Source: Lachnospiraceae bacterium
GTDB lineage: Bacteria; Bacillota; Clostridia; Lachnospirales; Lachnospiraceae
Reading direction: 5' to 3'
Length of the DNA stretch: 23,319 bases
NCBI GenBank assembly: GCA_900752065.1
Contig: CAADTT010000007.1
Location: 1 to 23,319 of the forward strand
Shown: piece by piece, positions 7,368-16,152 of the stretch
Numbering within the stretch: the first letter of the stretch is position 1
How the letters are laid out: every line of letters starts with the position of its first letter
The notes under the pieces: generated by a model
What the model saw: only the letters and a program-made list of their open reading frames with translations
Database searches by the model: none
Told to the model about the DNA's origin: nothing
Position numbers and translations under genes: made by a program

Positions 7368-8918
7368 TCAAAGCTTTAATGACCACTCCTGGCAGTTCCA
7401 TACCTTCGTGACGATATCCTGATAGAACTCCGGTTCATGGCAGATCAGGAGGATGCTGCCTTTATATTCCAGCAGCGCACGCTTCAGCTCCTCTTTGGCA
7501 TCCACATCCAGATGATTCGTCGGCTCGTCCAGAAGCAGGATATTTGTCTCGGTATTGAGGATTTTGCACAGGCGTACCTTTGCCTGCTCGCCGCCGCTCA
7601 GGACACGCACCTGGCTTTCGATGTGTTTCGTGGTCAGACCGCATTTTGCCAGGGCGGAGCGCACTTCGAACTGGGTGAAGGATGGAAATACGTTCCAGAT
7701 CTCGTCGATGCAGGTGGTATTGTTTTTCGTGTCAGCCTCCTGCTCAAAATATCCGACATACTGGTAGTCACCGAGCTGTACAGAACCGGAAAAAGGTTTT
7801 ACAAGCCCCAGAATACTCTTTAATAAGGTAGTTTTTCCAATGCCGTTTGCTCCCGTCAGAGCGATGCGTTCGCCTCTCTCCATGCGGATATTTAAGGGAC
7901 GTGTCAGCGGTTCGTCGTATCCGATCACCAGATCGTCCGTCTCGAAAATCATCTTGCCGGAGGCACGGGCAGTCTTAAAATGGAATTCCGGCTTTGGCTT
8001 TTCTCTCGCCAGTTCGATCACATCCATCTTATCCAGTTTCTTTTGCCTTGCCATAGCCATATTTCGGGTGGCGACACGGGCCTTATTTCTCGCTACGAAA
8101 TTCTTCAGTTCACTGATCTCCTGCTGCTGGCGGTTATAGGCAGCTTCAAGCTGCGCCCTTTTCATGGCGCGGATTTCCTGAAACTTTTCGTAATCGCCGG
8201 GATAGCGCTCCAGCTTCCGGTCTTCCATATGATAGATCAGGTTGATGACACTGTTCAGGAAGGGAATGTCATGGGAAATCAGAATAAAAGCATTTTCATA
8301 ATCATTCAGATACCGTTTCAGCCATTCGATGTGCTGCTCGTCCAGGTAGTTGGTAGGCTCATCGAGAAGCAGGATATCCGGCTTCTCCAGCAGCAGCTTT
8401 CCCATAAGCACACGGGTGCGCTGACCGCCGGACAGATCTGTAACATCCCGGTCCAGTCCTAGCTCATCCAGTCCCAGGGCATGTCCAATTTCCTCTACCT
8501 TCGCGTCGATCATATAGAAATCGTGCTGCTCCAGCAGCTCCTGATAAGTGCCCGTCTCCTGCAAAAGCCTGTCCATTTCTTCCGGTGAGGCGTCTCCCAT
8601 CCTTTCATACATCCGGTTCATCTCCGCTTCCATTTCAAACAGAAACTGGAAGGCGGAGCGGAGGACGTCTCCGATGGTCATTCCTTTTTCCAGAACGGAA
8701 TGCTGGTCGAGATAGCCGACGCGGACATTTTTTGCCCATTCAACGGTTCCCTCATCAGGCATCAGTTTTCCTGTCACAATATTTAGAAAAGTTGATTTTC
8801 CCTCTCCGTTGGCTCCGATCAGACCGATGTGTTCGCCCTTTAGGAGCCGGAAAGAAACATCATCGAAAATCGCCCTGTCCCCGAAGCCGTGGGTCAGGTT
8901 CTTTACATTTAAAATCAT
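7368..8918 (-). CDS. ABC-F family ATPase (ribosome-associated)
   Basis: This 516-residue protein has two ATPase domains and no membrane segments, so it is an ABC-F protein and not a transporter subunit. Domain 1 has GANGEGKST (35-43), LSGGQR (162-167) and ILLLDEPTNYLD (182-193). Domain 2 has GANGIGKTT (356-364), LSGGEQ (440-445) and ILLLDEPTNHLD (460-471). A charged helical linker at about 243-305 should reach into the ribosomal E site. ABC-F members act in translation or protect the ribosome from antibiotics, and this sequence alone does not say which. The second switch reads CHE in place of the usual SHD. The ATG at 8918 has AAGGGGAA upstream. The frame runs on to 9029, but that part precedes the promoter and the ribosome binding site. 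Confidence 0.92.
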   Translation of the reverse strand: MILNVKNLTHGFGDRAIFDDVSFRLLKGEHIGLIGANGEGKSTFLNIVTGKLMPDEGTVEWAKNVRVGYLDQHSVLEKGMTIGDVLRSAFQFLFEMEAEMNRMYERMGDASPEEMDRLLQETGTYQELLEQHDFYMIDAKVEEIGHALGLDELGLDRDVTDLSGGQRTRVLMGKLLLEKPDILLLDEPTNYLDEQHIEWLKRYLNDYENAFILISHDIPFLNSVINLIYHMEDRKLERYPGDYEKFQEIRAMKRAQLEAAYNRQQQEISELKNFVARNKARVATRNMAMARQKKLDKMDVIELAREKPKPEFHFKTARASGKMIFETDDLVIGYDEPLTRPLNIRMERGERIALTGANGIGKTTLLKSILGLVKPFSGSVQLGDYQYVGYFEQEADTKNNTTCIDEIWNVFPSFTQFEVRSALAKCGLTTKHIESQVRVLSGGEQAKVRLCKILNTETNILLLDEPTNHLDVDAKEELKRALLEYKGSILLICHEPEFYQDIVTKVWNCQEWSLKL

Positions 8919-8949
8919 AGCAGTTCCCCTTTTGTGTTTGTTCGGTAAG

Positions 8950-8978
8950 ATTATAAAGGATAGAAGGGGATTGTGCAA
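8950..8978 (-). promoter_or_regulatory. Sigma-A promoter of the ABC-F / MerR-methyltransferase operon
   Basis: On the minus strand TTGCAC (8973-8978) and a perfect TATAAT (8950-8955) are separated by 17 bases. The start of transcription would be near 8943, leaving a leader of about 25 bases, too short for an attenuator of the kind found before many antibiotic-induced ABC-F genes. Confidence 0.72.
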
Positions 8979-9036
8979 GAAAAGGATTTGTGGAGAAGGT
9001 AAGCTTTCCGCATTAAGAGAGTATGTCATGCGATAC

Positions 9037-9065
9037 TTGCAAAATAAAATTTCTCATGCTAAGAT
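9037..9065 (+). promoter_or_regulatory. Probable sigma-A promoter of the ABC exporter gene
   Basis: TTGCAA (9037-9042) and TAAGAT (9060-9065) are separated by 17 bases. The resulting leader to the start codon at 9191 is about 119 bases. It diverges from the ABC-F promoter, with about 60 bases between the two -35 boxes. Confidence 0.45.
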
Positions 9066-9190
9066 GAATCTGCTTTGACGGAATTTCCGGTGCAGTATTT
9101 GCAGGCGGAAGGAGAGAATGCTTTAGTGGAAAGTCTGGCGGGATTCTCATATCTGAAATGCAGAAAAATGAAACGATAAGGAGAAGAGAA

Positions 9191-10921
9191 ATGGAAAGCA
9201 AACTAAAAAAACTGACAGCATATTATAAGCCATATCGAGGTCTTTTCCTGGCAGATATGTTTTTTGCCATGCTGGGAGCGGCAGTGACTTTAGCCTTGCC
9301 GCTGCTGGTGCGGTATATTACAGGAACCGTAGTGAAGCTTCCGGTGGAAGAAGCTACAGGCATGATTTTCCGGGTGGGCGCTTTGATGGTGGCCATGGTG
9401 GGGCTGGAGTGCTACTGTAATTATTTTATTGGAAATTATGGGCATGTGATGGGGGCGAAGATCGAGCACGATATGAGAAATGAGATTTTTGGCCACTACC
9501 AGAAGCTGTCCTTTGCCTTTTATGATAATCAGAAGGTAGGGCATTTGCTTTCACGCATCACAAGCGACCTCTTTGATATTACGGAGCTTCTGCATCACGG
9601 TCCGGAAGATCTGGTGATCTCGGTGATCAAGCTGACGGGGGCTTTTATTATTTTATCAGTGATCAACTGGAAGCTGGCGTTGGTAGCGATTACGATTGTC
9701 ATCTTCATGCTGGTATTTGCGGTCATCTATAACAGGAAGATGAAGAGCGCCTTCCGGGACAACCGTGCAAAGATTGCCGACATCAACAGCCAGATCGAGG
9801 ATAGCCTGTCGGGAATCCGCGTGGTAAAATCCTTTGGCAATGAAAAAATAGAGATGGATAAGTTTAATGAGGGAAACGACCGCTTTGTGGCTTCTAAAAA
9901 GCGTACCTATAAATTTATGGGAACTTATAATTCCTGCATGGGAGCCTTTGCAACCCTGATTACGGTAGTATCGCTGATCGCGGGCGCTTACCTGATGACT
10001 TTAGGTGAGCTTAATGCTGCGGATCTGGTGACTTTTCTGCTTTATATCAGCAATTTTACAGAGCCGGTGAAAAAACTGGTAAACTTTACCGAACAGTTTC
10101 AGAACGGCTACAGCGGCTACGAGCGTTTTCTGGAAATGATCAGTATCGCACCGGATATCGCAGACAGACCGGATGCGGCGTCTCTGGAAAAAGCGAAGGG
10201 AGAGATTACCTTTGAGCATGTGAGCTTTCATTATGGGGAAAACACGGAAAATGTTCTTCGGAATGTAGATCTGCAGGTGAAGCAGGGAGAATATGTAGCC
10301 CTCGTGGGCAGCAGCGGAGCCGGAAAAACCACGTTATGTTCGCTGATTCCCCGTTTTTACGATGTGACGGAGGGAAGGGTGATGCTGGACGGAAAAGATA
10401 TCCGGAATATCAGGCTGAATGATCTGCGGCAGCAGATCGGGATCGTGCAGCAGGATGTGTACCTGTTTGCCGGAAATGTTATGGACAACATCCGTTATGG
10501 AAAACCGGATGCTACGGATGCGGAGGTGGTGGCTGCAGCGAAGGCGGCAAATGCCCATGAGTTTATCACAAATCTTCCGGAGGGATATCTGACGGACATC
10601 GGACAGCGGGGCGTAAAGCTGTCAGGCGGCCAGAAGCAGCGGCTATCCATCGCACGGGTATTCCTGAAAAATCCTCCGGTGCTGATTTTTGATGAGGCGA
10701 CCTCGGCGCTGGACAATGAAAGTGAGAAGATTGTACAGCATTCCCTGGAGAAACTGGCGAAAAACCGAACCACTTTTGTCATTGCTCACCGCCTGTCCAC
10801 GATCCGGAATGCACAGAGGATCCTGGTGCTGACCGAAGACGGTATTGCGGAGGAAGGAACGCATAAGGAACTGCTGGCAAAGGGCGGCGTATATGCGAAC
10901 TTGTATGAGATGCAGTTTTAA
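9191..10921 (+). CDS. ABC exporter, fused permease and ATPase (MsbA/LmrA-like)
   Basis: This 576-residue half-transporter has an N-terminal membrane domain of about six helices (residues 15-310) and a C-terminal ATPase. The ATPase shows GSSGAGKTT (373-381), a Q-loop near VQQDVYLF, LSGGQKQR (477-484), VLIFDEATSALD (497-508) and the switch histidine in IAHRLS. It should work as a homodimer in the cytoplasmic membrane, exporting a drug, lipid or peptide. No peptidase domain is present. The ATG at 9191 has AAGGAG seven bases upstream. An in-frame ATG at 9158 lacks such a site. It is not paired with a second half-transporter gene, and no clear terminator follows. Confidence 0.93.
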   Translation: MESKLKKLTAYYKPYRGLFLADMFFAMLGAAVTLALPLLVRYITGTVVKLPVEEATGMIFRVGALMVAMVGLECYCNYFIGNYGHVMGAKIEHDMRNEIFGHYQKLSFAFYDNQKVGHLLSRITSDLFDITELLHHGPEDLVISVIKLTGAFIILSVINWKLALVAITIVIFMLVFAVIYNRKMKSAFRDNRAKIADINSQIEDSLSGIRVVKSFGNEKIEMDKFNEGNDRFVASKKRTYKFMGTYNSCMGAFATLITVVSLIAGAYLMTLGELNAADLVTFLLYISNFTEPVKKLVNFTEQFQNGYSGYERFLEMISIAPDIADRPDAASLEKAKGEITFEHVSFHYGENTENVLRNVDLQVKQGEYVALVGSSGAGKTTLCSLIPRFYDVTEGRVMLDGKDIRNIRLNDLRQQIGIVQQDVYLFAGNVMDNIRYGKPDATDAEVVAAAKAANAHEFITNLPEGYLTDIGQRGVKLSGGQKQRLSIARVFLKNPPVLIFDEATSALDNESEKIVQHSLEKLAKNRTTFVIAHRLSTIRNAQRILVLTEDGIAEEGTHKELLAKGGVYANLYEMQF

Positions 10922-10959
10922 ACTGCCAGATATTGGGCGATAAACTTCAATTTTTCTAC

Positions 10960-10988
10960 TTGACATCCCCTCCTGAAAATGATATCTT
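10960..10988 (+). promoter_or_regulatory. Sigma-A promoter of leuA
   Basis: A perfect TTGACA (10960-10965) and TATCTT (10983-10988) are separated by 17 bases. Transcription would start near 10995, at the beginning of the T-box leader. Confidence 0.7.
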
Positions 10989-10994
10989 AATAAC

Positions 10995-11310
10995 AGTTGG
11001 TTAAGGAAAATGCAAGGAAGAGGAATAGTACAGTTTATCCCAAATTCAGAAAACTGCCGGATGATGCGAGGCAGCGGCGGGAGGATTGGAACTCACCTCG
11101 GAGCGGCTGCCCCAAATTTTCAGGCGACTGAAAAAAGTAGACGCAGACGGATTCCCGCCGTTATCAGGGAAAGGATATAAGGTTTTTAACCCGTATCTGA
11201 TGAGTGTATGAAGCGATTCATAAAGTAGAGTGGTACCGCGTAAGGCAGATGACAGGTCTTTCGTCTCTATCAGGCATTAGGATGCCGTGGAGATGGAGGA
11301 TTTTTTTTAC
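10995..11310 (+). promoter_or_regulatory. T-box leader of leuA, leucine-specific
   Basis: This leader senses uncharged tRNA-Leu. The specifier side of Stem I reads GGAACTCACC, placing the leucine codon CUC at 11092-11094. The AGTA motif of the opposite loop side is at 11027-11030. The antiterminator T-box AGAGTGGTACCGCG is at 11227-11240; its UGGU (11231-11234) should bind the tRNA NCCA end. Bases 11262-11308 form the competing terminator, with GGCAT/ATGCC at its tip and a run of eight T (11301-11308). With leucine-charged tRNA transcription stops there, and uncharged tRNA lets it go on into leuA. The codon matches the gene's function. Confidence 0.88.
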
Positions 11311-11325
11311 GTCTAAGTATACAGA

Positions 11326-11369
11326 AAAGGGCGCCGCACGTAAGGCGTATCTTAGCAGTGGCGCGCTTT
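11326..11369 (+). other. Extra hairpin between T-box terminator and leuA
   Basis: AAAGGGCGCCGCAC (11326-11339) pairs imperfectly with GTGGCGCGCTTT (11358-11369). It lies in the 120-base stretch between the T-box terminator and the leuA ribosome binding site. No T run follows, so it is not an ordinary terminator. Confidence 0.35.
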
Positions 11370-11434
11370 CTGCACCCGCATTGCATCAGGAAAACCATAT
11401 TATAATCTATATGAAAGTGAAAAGGAGAATGGAA

Positions 11435-13096
11435 ATGAAAAACATAACAAAGTACAAGAGACAGTATTACATGCCTCCCGTGCCGTCCATGAAATGGGCC
11501 GAGAAGGATCACATTGAAAAAGCGCCGATCTGGTGCAGCGTGGATCTGCGCGACGGAAATCAGGCGCTGATCGTGCCGATGACACTGGAGCAGAAGATCG
11601 ACTTCTTTAAGCTGCTGGTAAAAATAGGATTTAAAGAGATCGAGGTGGGCTTCCCGGCTGCTTCTGATACAGAGTATCATTTCCTGCGCGCGCTGATCGA
11701 GCAGAAGCTGATTCCGGATGATGTGACCATCCAGGTACTGACTCAGGCGAGAGAGCATATCATCCGAAAAACGTTTGAAGCGCTTGACGGATGCAAAAAA
11801 GCGGTTGTTCATGTATACAATTCTACCTCCGTGGCACAGAGAGAGCAGGTATTCCATAAATCAAAAGAAGAGATCAAGAAGATTGCAGTAGAAGGAGCTG
11901 CGCTGCTGAAAAAGCTGGCAGATGAGACAGAAGGGAATTTCTCTTTTGAATACAGTCCGGAAAGCTTTACGGGAACCGAGCCGGAGTATTCCCTGGAGGT
12001 CTGCAATGCGGTTCTGGATGTCTGGCAGCCGACCCCGGAAAAGAAAGTGATCATCAATCTGCCGAGCACCGTGCAGCATTCTATGCCTCACGTATATGCA
12101 AGCCAGATCGAGTATATGTGTGACAACCTGAACTATAGAGAGAATGTTATCGTATCCCTGCACCCGCACAATGACAGGGGCTGCGGCGTATCCGATGCAG
12201 AAATGGGTATTCTGGCAGGCGCGGACAGAATCGAGGGAACACTTTTTGGAAACGGCGAGAGAACAGGAAATGTTGATATCGTGACGCTGGCTATGAATAT
12301 GTATTCCCAGGGTGTAGATCCGGAGCTTGATTTTTCCGATATGAACGCCATCAGTGAGGCATATGAAAAATACACAGGCATGACGGTAGATATGAGAAGC
12401 CCGTACAGCGGAGCACTTGTATTTGCCGCATTCTCCGGCTCACATCAGGATGCGATCGCAAAAGGCATGAAATACAGAGAAAACCACGGTGAAGAGCAGT
12501 GGACCGTGCCGTATCTTCCAATCGATCCGACCGACATCGGCAGAGAGTACGAAGCAGATGTCATCCGTATCAACAGCCAGTCCGGAAAAGGCGGCGTAGG
12601 CTATATCCTGGAACACAACTTTGGACTGAACCTGCCGGCAAAGATGAGAGAAGCTATGGGATATGCAGCGAAGGCAGTATCCGACGAGGGACACAAGGAA
12701 CTGATGCCGCAGGAGATTTTCGAGCTGTTCAAAAAGAAGTTCGAGGATGTAAGGGCACCGTACAATATCACAGAGGTACATTTCAAGCAGCATAATGGCA
12801 TTATTGCGGAAGTGACAGTGGATTACAAGGGCGAGTCGAAGGTGGCGATCGCCGCAGGAAACGGACGTCTGAACGCAGTGAGCAATGCGCTGAAGAAGCA
12901 GTTCCGTCTGGAGTATGATCTTGTCGTTTACACGGAGCATGCGTTGGAACAGAGCTCCAGCTCACGGGCAATCGCATATGTGGGAATTAAAGACAAAAAA
13001 GACAGGATGTTCTGGGGAGCAGGCGTTGACCAGGATATCATCCGGGCATCGATCAATGCGCTGCTGACGGCGATCAATAACAAAGAAACTGCCTAA
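11435..13096 (+). CDS. leuA: 2-isopropylmalate synthase, long form
   Basis: This enzyme condenses acetyl-CoA with 2-ketoisovalerate, the committed step of leucine synthesis. The 553-residue protein begins YKRQYYMPPVPSMKW, characteristic of the long bacterial form (LeuA type 2). It has the catalytic DLRDGNQAL (37-45), the metal-binding histidine motif HPHNDRG and GNGERTGN. The C-terminal part from about residue 430 matches the regulatory domain that binds leucine. The ATG at 11435 is chosen because AAAGGAG lies seven bases upstream. The open frame runs back to 11204, but that part is T-box leader. It stands alone and is controlled by a leucine T-box. Feedback inhibition by leucine is likely from the domain layout. 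Confidence 0.96.
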   Translation: MKNITKYKRQYYMPPVPSMKWAEKDHIEKAPIWCSVDLRDGNQALIVPMTLEQKIDFFKLLVKIGFKEIEVGFPAASDTEYHFLRALIEQKLIPDDVTIQVLTQAREHIIRKTFEALDGCKKAVVHVYNSTSVAQREQVFHKSKEEIKKIAVEGAALLKKLADETEGNFSFEYSPESFTGTEPEYSLEVCNAVLDVWQPTPEKKVIINLPSTVQHSMPHVYASQIEYMCDNLNYRENVIVSLHPHNDRGCGVSDAEMGILAGADRIEGTLFGNGERTGNVDIVTLAMNMYSQGVDPELDFSDMNAISEAYEKYTGMTVDMRSPYSGALVFAAFSGSHQDAIAKGMKYRENHGEEQWTVPYLPIDPTDIGREYEADVIRINSQSGKGGVGYILEHNFGLNLPAKMREAMGYAAKAVSDEGHKELMPQEIFELFKKKFEDVRAPYNITEVHFKQHNGIIAEVTVDYKGESKVAIAAGNGRLNAVSNALKKQFRLEYDLVVYTEHALEQSSSSRAIAYVGIKDKKDRMFWGAGVDQDIIRASINALLTAINNKETA

Positions 13097-13212
13097 AAGT
13101 TACAGAAATCTACAAATATTTCGGAAATATTACAAACAGCAAAATGCTTAAAAAGTCACAAAAAATCAGAGATGAATTGTGAAAAACACGCAAAATATTG
13201 CGAAGATACTTG

Positions 13213-13253
13213 AAAATATGCCTAAGGCGCAGAGAAAGCCTTGGGCATATTTT
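13213..13253 (+). terminator. Terminator after leuA
   Basis: AAAATATGCCTAAGGC (13213-13228) pairs with GCCTTGGGCATATTTT (13238-13253) over 16 positions with one G-T pair and a nine-base loop. The A/T flanks make it usable in either direction. It lies about 115 bases past the leuA stop codon. The rest of the 358-base gap between leuA and the next gene is A/T-rich and shows no gene. Confidence 0.7.
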
Positions 13254-13359
13254 ATGAAAAAATCCTAGAAAGATATACAAATAATTGTGAGATAATGACA
13301 GAATCTAGCAACTGTCAAAAAAACACCTTGTCAAATATTACGAAAATGTAAAATCTGCC

Positions 13360-13388
13360 TTGACACATACTTTTAGATTCAATATAAT
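13360..13388 (+). promoter_or_regulatory. Strong sigma-A promoter of the SleB-like gene
   Basis: A perfect TTGACA (13360-13365), a 17-base spacer and a perfect TATAAT (13383-13388). The leader of about 60 bases contains a small hairpin, GTACTG/CAGTAC (13411-13416 with 13421-13426). A consensus sigma-A promoter is unexpected for a forespore germination hydrolase and hints at a role in growing cells. Confidence 0.8.
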
Positions 13389-13454
13389 GCAAGTACTTGG
13401 AAAGCTAAGGGTACTGGTCACAGTACAGTATTTTGGAAAAAAGGAGAGTACCGT

Positions 13455-14279
13455 ATGCGGTTGATACAGACGGCTTTTCAGACGGCGGTAAGCCGGATGA
13501 AATCGTTGGAAAAGCGTGGTTCCGCAGTAATTCTTGCATGCATGACTGTGATAGCCGCAGTGTCACTACTGATTTCGGGATTTTCTGACAGCGGCAAAAA
13601 TAAAGTATATGCAGTTCAGGCTTCCTGCGATGAGCAGAATGGAGAGATAGTTACTGAATGCGGCGTTCAGGCGGGTCTTATGGGCATTGTAAACTCTATA
13701 AACAGTATGGAGGAGTATTCGCTTGCTGCATCTTCTGTAGATATTACAGCAGAGAACGTACAGGTTCTGGTGGGAACATCAAAGGTAAGAAGAAATGTCT
13801 TGAACAGGATCGCCCTTGGAAAAGGGACGAGTCAGATCGGCGGGGTTGGGTATTATGCACAGCAGACCGTAAGGAAAAATCATATGGCAGCGGAGGATTA
13901 TTATTCCCTGCTTCAGGTCGTGGAAGCAGAAGCGACCGGAGGTGATCTGAAAAGCAAGATCCTGATAGCCAATGTGGTCCTGAACCGTGTGGCTGACAGC
14001 CGTTTTCCGGATTCGATCTATGGAGTGATCTGGGATAAGTCCGGTGGAACGGCGCAGTTTTCACCGACACAGGATGGGAGAATCTATACAGTGGCAATTA
14101 CGGAAGAGACTTATGAGGCAGTTGACAGAGCTCTGGAGGGGGAAGACTATTCAGAAGGCGCCTTGTTTTTTATGGCACGTTCTGGTGCGGAGGCTCACAA
14201 TCAGGAGTGGTTTGACGGCACGCTGCAGAGATTGTTTGAATATGGCGGACATGAATACTACAAATTTTCCGACGAGTAA
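13455..14279 (+). CDS. Cell-wall hydrolase with SleB domain
   Basis: This 274-residue protein has a basic N-terminus and one membrane segment at about 23-43, so it is membrane-anchored or secreted. A linker of about 100 residues follows. Residues 148-271 match the Hydrolase_2/SleB fold: VVEAEATGGD with the likely catalytic glutamate (E157 or E159), ILIANVVLNRV (169-179), FPDSIYGVIW, and QFSPTQDG (201-208). Family members such as SleB and CwlJ are lytic enzymes acting on peptidoglycan, best known in spore germination. No peptidoglycan-binding repeat is present before the domain, unlike classical SleB. The ATG has AAGGAG eight bases upstream. The promoter is strong and vegetative in type, so this may serve growing cells. 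Confidence 0.88.
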   Translation: MRLIQTAFQTAVSRMKSLEKRGSAVILACMTVIAAVSLLISGFSDSGKNKVYAVQASCDEQNGEIVTECGVQAGLMGIVNSINSMEEYSLAASSVDITAENVQVLVGTSKVRRNVLNRIALGKGTSQIGGVGYYAQQTVRKNHMAAEDYYSLLQVVEAEATGGDLKSKILIANVVLNRVADSRFPDSIYGVIWDKSGGTAQFSPTQDGRIYTVAITEETYEAVDRALEGEDYSEGALFFMARSGAEAHNQEWFDGTLQRLFEYGGHEYYKFSDE

Positions 14280-14288
14280 AACAAAAAG

Positions 14289-14327
14289 GATGAAAGAAGA
14301 ACTGGATTTTTTCTTTCATCTTTTTTT
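14289..14327 (+). terminator. Terminator after the SleB-like gene
   Basis: GATGAAAGAA (14289-14298) pairs with TTCTTTCATC (14311-14320), followed directly by seven T (14321-14327). It starts nine bases past the stop codon. Confidence 0.85.
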
Positions 14328-14398
14328 GCGGTCAGATCTTTTGCATTGTTTCTGTCAGGAAGGATATATTTTTTTGAAAAAAATTTTTAGGATTTTTG

Positions 14399-14426
14399 TT
14401 GATTTTATTGATTTATTATGTATAAT
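14399..14426 (+). promoter_or_regulatory. Probable promoter of pckA
   Basis: TTGATT (14399-14404) and a perfect TATAAT (14421-14426) are separated by 16 bases in a very A/T-rich region. A second TATAAT overlaps at 14426-14431. The leader of about 90 bases holds a small hairpin, CCTGC-TTTT-GCAGG (14483-14496), just before the ribosome binding site. Confidence 0.55.
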
Positions 14427-14525
14427 ATAATACTTGAAGAGGGAACACCCCTCCATTGTTAAAAAGATAACATAACATAAGCCCTGCTTTTGCAGGCAAC
14501 TATTGAAGAAAAGAGGTTAAGTAAG

Positions 14526-16130
14526 ATGGCAGAAATCAACTTGAGCAAGTATGGTATCACTGGAACCACAGAAATTGTGTACAACCCTTCTTATGAAATG
14601 TTATTTGAAGAGGAGACAAAGCCGGAACTGGAAGGTTTTGAAAAAGGACAGGAGAGCGAGCTTGGTGCAGTTAATGTTATGACTGGTATCTATACAGGCC
14701 GTTCCCCGAAAGATAAGTTCATCGTTATGGATGAAAACTCAAAAGATACTGTATGGTGGACTTCTGATGAATACAAGAATGATAACCATCCGGCAACACA
14801 GGAAGCATGGGATGCAGTAAAAGAAATTGCATTAAAAGAGCTTTCTGATAAGAAACTTTTTGTAGTAGATGCATTCTGCGGTGCGAACAAGGATACACGT
14901 ATGGCAATCCGCTTCATCATGGAAGTGGCATGGCAGGCTCATTTTGTTAAGAACATGTTCATCCAGCCGACAGAAGAAGAGTTTAAAGATTTTGAGCCGG
15001 ACTTCGTTGTTTACAATGCTTCTAAAGCAAAAGTAGAGAACTATAAAGAGCTGGGTCTGAACTCTGAGACAGCAGTAGTATTCAATATTACGAGCCGTGA
15101 GCAGGTTATCATCAATACATGGTACGGCGGAGAGATGAAGAAGGGTATGTTCTCCATGATGAACTACTATCTGCCGCTGAAGGGCATCGCTTCCATGCAC
15201 TGCTCCGCAAACACAGATATGAACGGCGAGAACACAGCAATTTTCTTTGGCCTTTCCGGTACAGGTAAAACAACTCTGTCCACAGACCCGAAGCGTCTCC
15301 TGATCGGTGATGATGAGCACGGCTGGGATGACAATGGTGTCTTCAACTTCGAGGGTGGCTGCTATGCGAAGGTTATCAACCTGGACAAAGAGTCTGAGCC
15401 GGACATCTACAATGCAATCAGACGCGACGCTCTTCTTGAGAACGTAACTCTGGATGCAGAAGGAAAGATCGACTTTAACGATAAGAGCGTGACAGAGAAT
15501 ACACGTGTATCTTATCCGATCAACCATATCGAGAACATCGTTCGTCCGGTATCTTCTGCACCGGCAGCTAAGAATGTAATCTTCCTGTCAGCAGACGCAT
15601 TCGGCGTACTTCCGCCGGTATCTATTCTGACACCGGAGCAGACAGAGTACTACTTCCTGTCAGGTTTCACTGCTAAGCTGGCTGGTACAGAGCGTGGAAT
15701 CACAGAGCCGACACCGACCTTCTCCGCATGCTTCGGACAGGCATTCCTTGAGCTGCATCCGACAAAATACGGTGAAGAGCTGGTTAAGAAGATGCAGGCA
15801 AACGGCGCCAAGGCTTATCTGGTAAATACAGGATGGAACGGAACAGGAAAACGTATCACCATCAAGGATACTCGTGGTATCATCGATGCAATCCTGAACG
15901 GTGACATCAAGAACGCACCGACAAAGAAGATTCCGTACTTCAACTTTGAAGTTCCGACAGAACTTCCGGGCGTAGATACAAACATTCTTGACCCGCGCGA
16001 TACTTACGCAGATGCTGCTGAATGGGAAGAGAAAGCAAAGGATCTGGCTCAGAGATTCATCAAGAACTTCTCCAAGTATGAGGGTAACGAGGCTGGAAAG
16101 GCACTTGTGTCTGCTGGTCCTCAGTTATAA
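14526..16130 (+). CDS. pckA: Phosphoenolpyruvate carboxykinase (ATP)
   Basis: This enzyme interconverts oxaloacetate plus ATP and phosphoenolpyruvate plus CO2 plus ADP. In fermenting anaerobes it often runs in the carboxylating direction and conserves ATP. The 534-residue protein has YTGRSPKDKF (56-65), the kinase-1a loop GLSGTGKTT (242-250) specific to the ATP-dependent type, and the metal-binding GDDEHGW (261-267). Length is normal. The start at 14526 gives the family N-terminus. The frame is open to 14490, but that part overlaps a leader hairpin. The ribosome binding site is modest (AAGAGG). It is a single-gene unit with its own promoter and terminator. Its codons look more T-rich and biased than its neighbours', consistent with high expression. 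Confidence 0.98.
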   Translation: MAEINLSKYGITGTTEIVYNPSYEMLFEEETKPELEGFEKGQESELGAVNVMTGIYTGRSPKDKFIVMDENSKDTVWWTSDEYKNDNHPATQEAWDAVKEIALKELSDKKLFVVDAFCGANKDTRMAIRFIMEVAWQAHFVKNMFIQPTEEEFKDFEPDFVVYNASKAKVENYKELGLNSETAVVFNITSREQVIINTWYGGEMKKGMFSMMNYYLPLKGIASMHCSANTDMNGENTAIFFGLSGTGKTTLSTDPKRLLIGDDEHGWDDNGVFNFEGGCYAKVINLDKESEPDIYNAIRRDALLENVTLDAEGKIDFNDKSVTENTRVSYPINHIENIVRPVSSAPAAKNVIFLSADAFGVLPPVSILTPEQTEYYFLSGFTAKLAGTERGITEPTPTFSACFGQAFLELHPTKYGEELVKKMQANGAKAYLVNTGWNGTGKRITIKDTRGIIDAILNGDIKNAPTKKIPYFNFEVPTELPGVDTNILDPRDTYADAAEWEEKAKDLAQRFIKNFSKYEGNEAGKALVSAGPQL

Positions 16131-16152
16131 GATTTTTATACAGGATATGATA

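Noticed and set aside
8919..9029. N-terminal extension of the ABC-F protein
   Set aside because: It covers the promoter (8950-8978), and the family N-terminus starts at 8918.
9118..9126. Mini-frame ATG CTT TAG after AAGGAG in the exporter leader
   Set aside because: It has two codons only and the spacing from the ribosome binding site is three bases, so chance is likely.
9060..9179. Short open frame of about 38 codons upstream of the ABC exporter gene
   Set aside because: It has no convincing start codon with a ribosome binding site. It could be a gene remnant, but nothing recognisable was seen.
11204..11434. N-terminal extension of leuA by up to 77 codons
   Set aside because: It would translate the T-box antiterminator and terminator. 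The ribosome binding site and the family N-terminus place the start at 11435.
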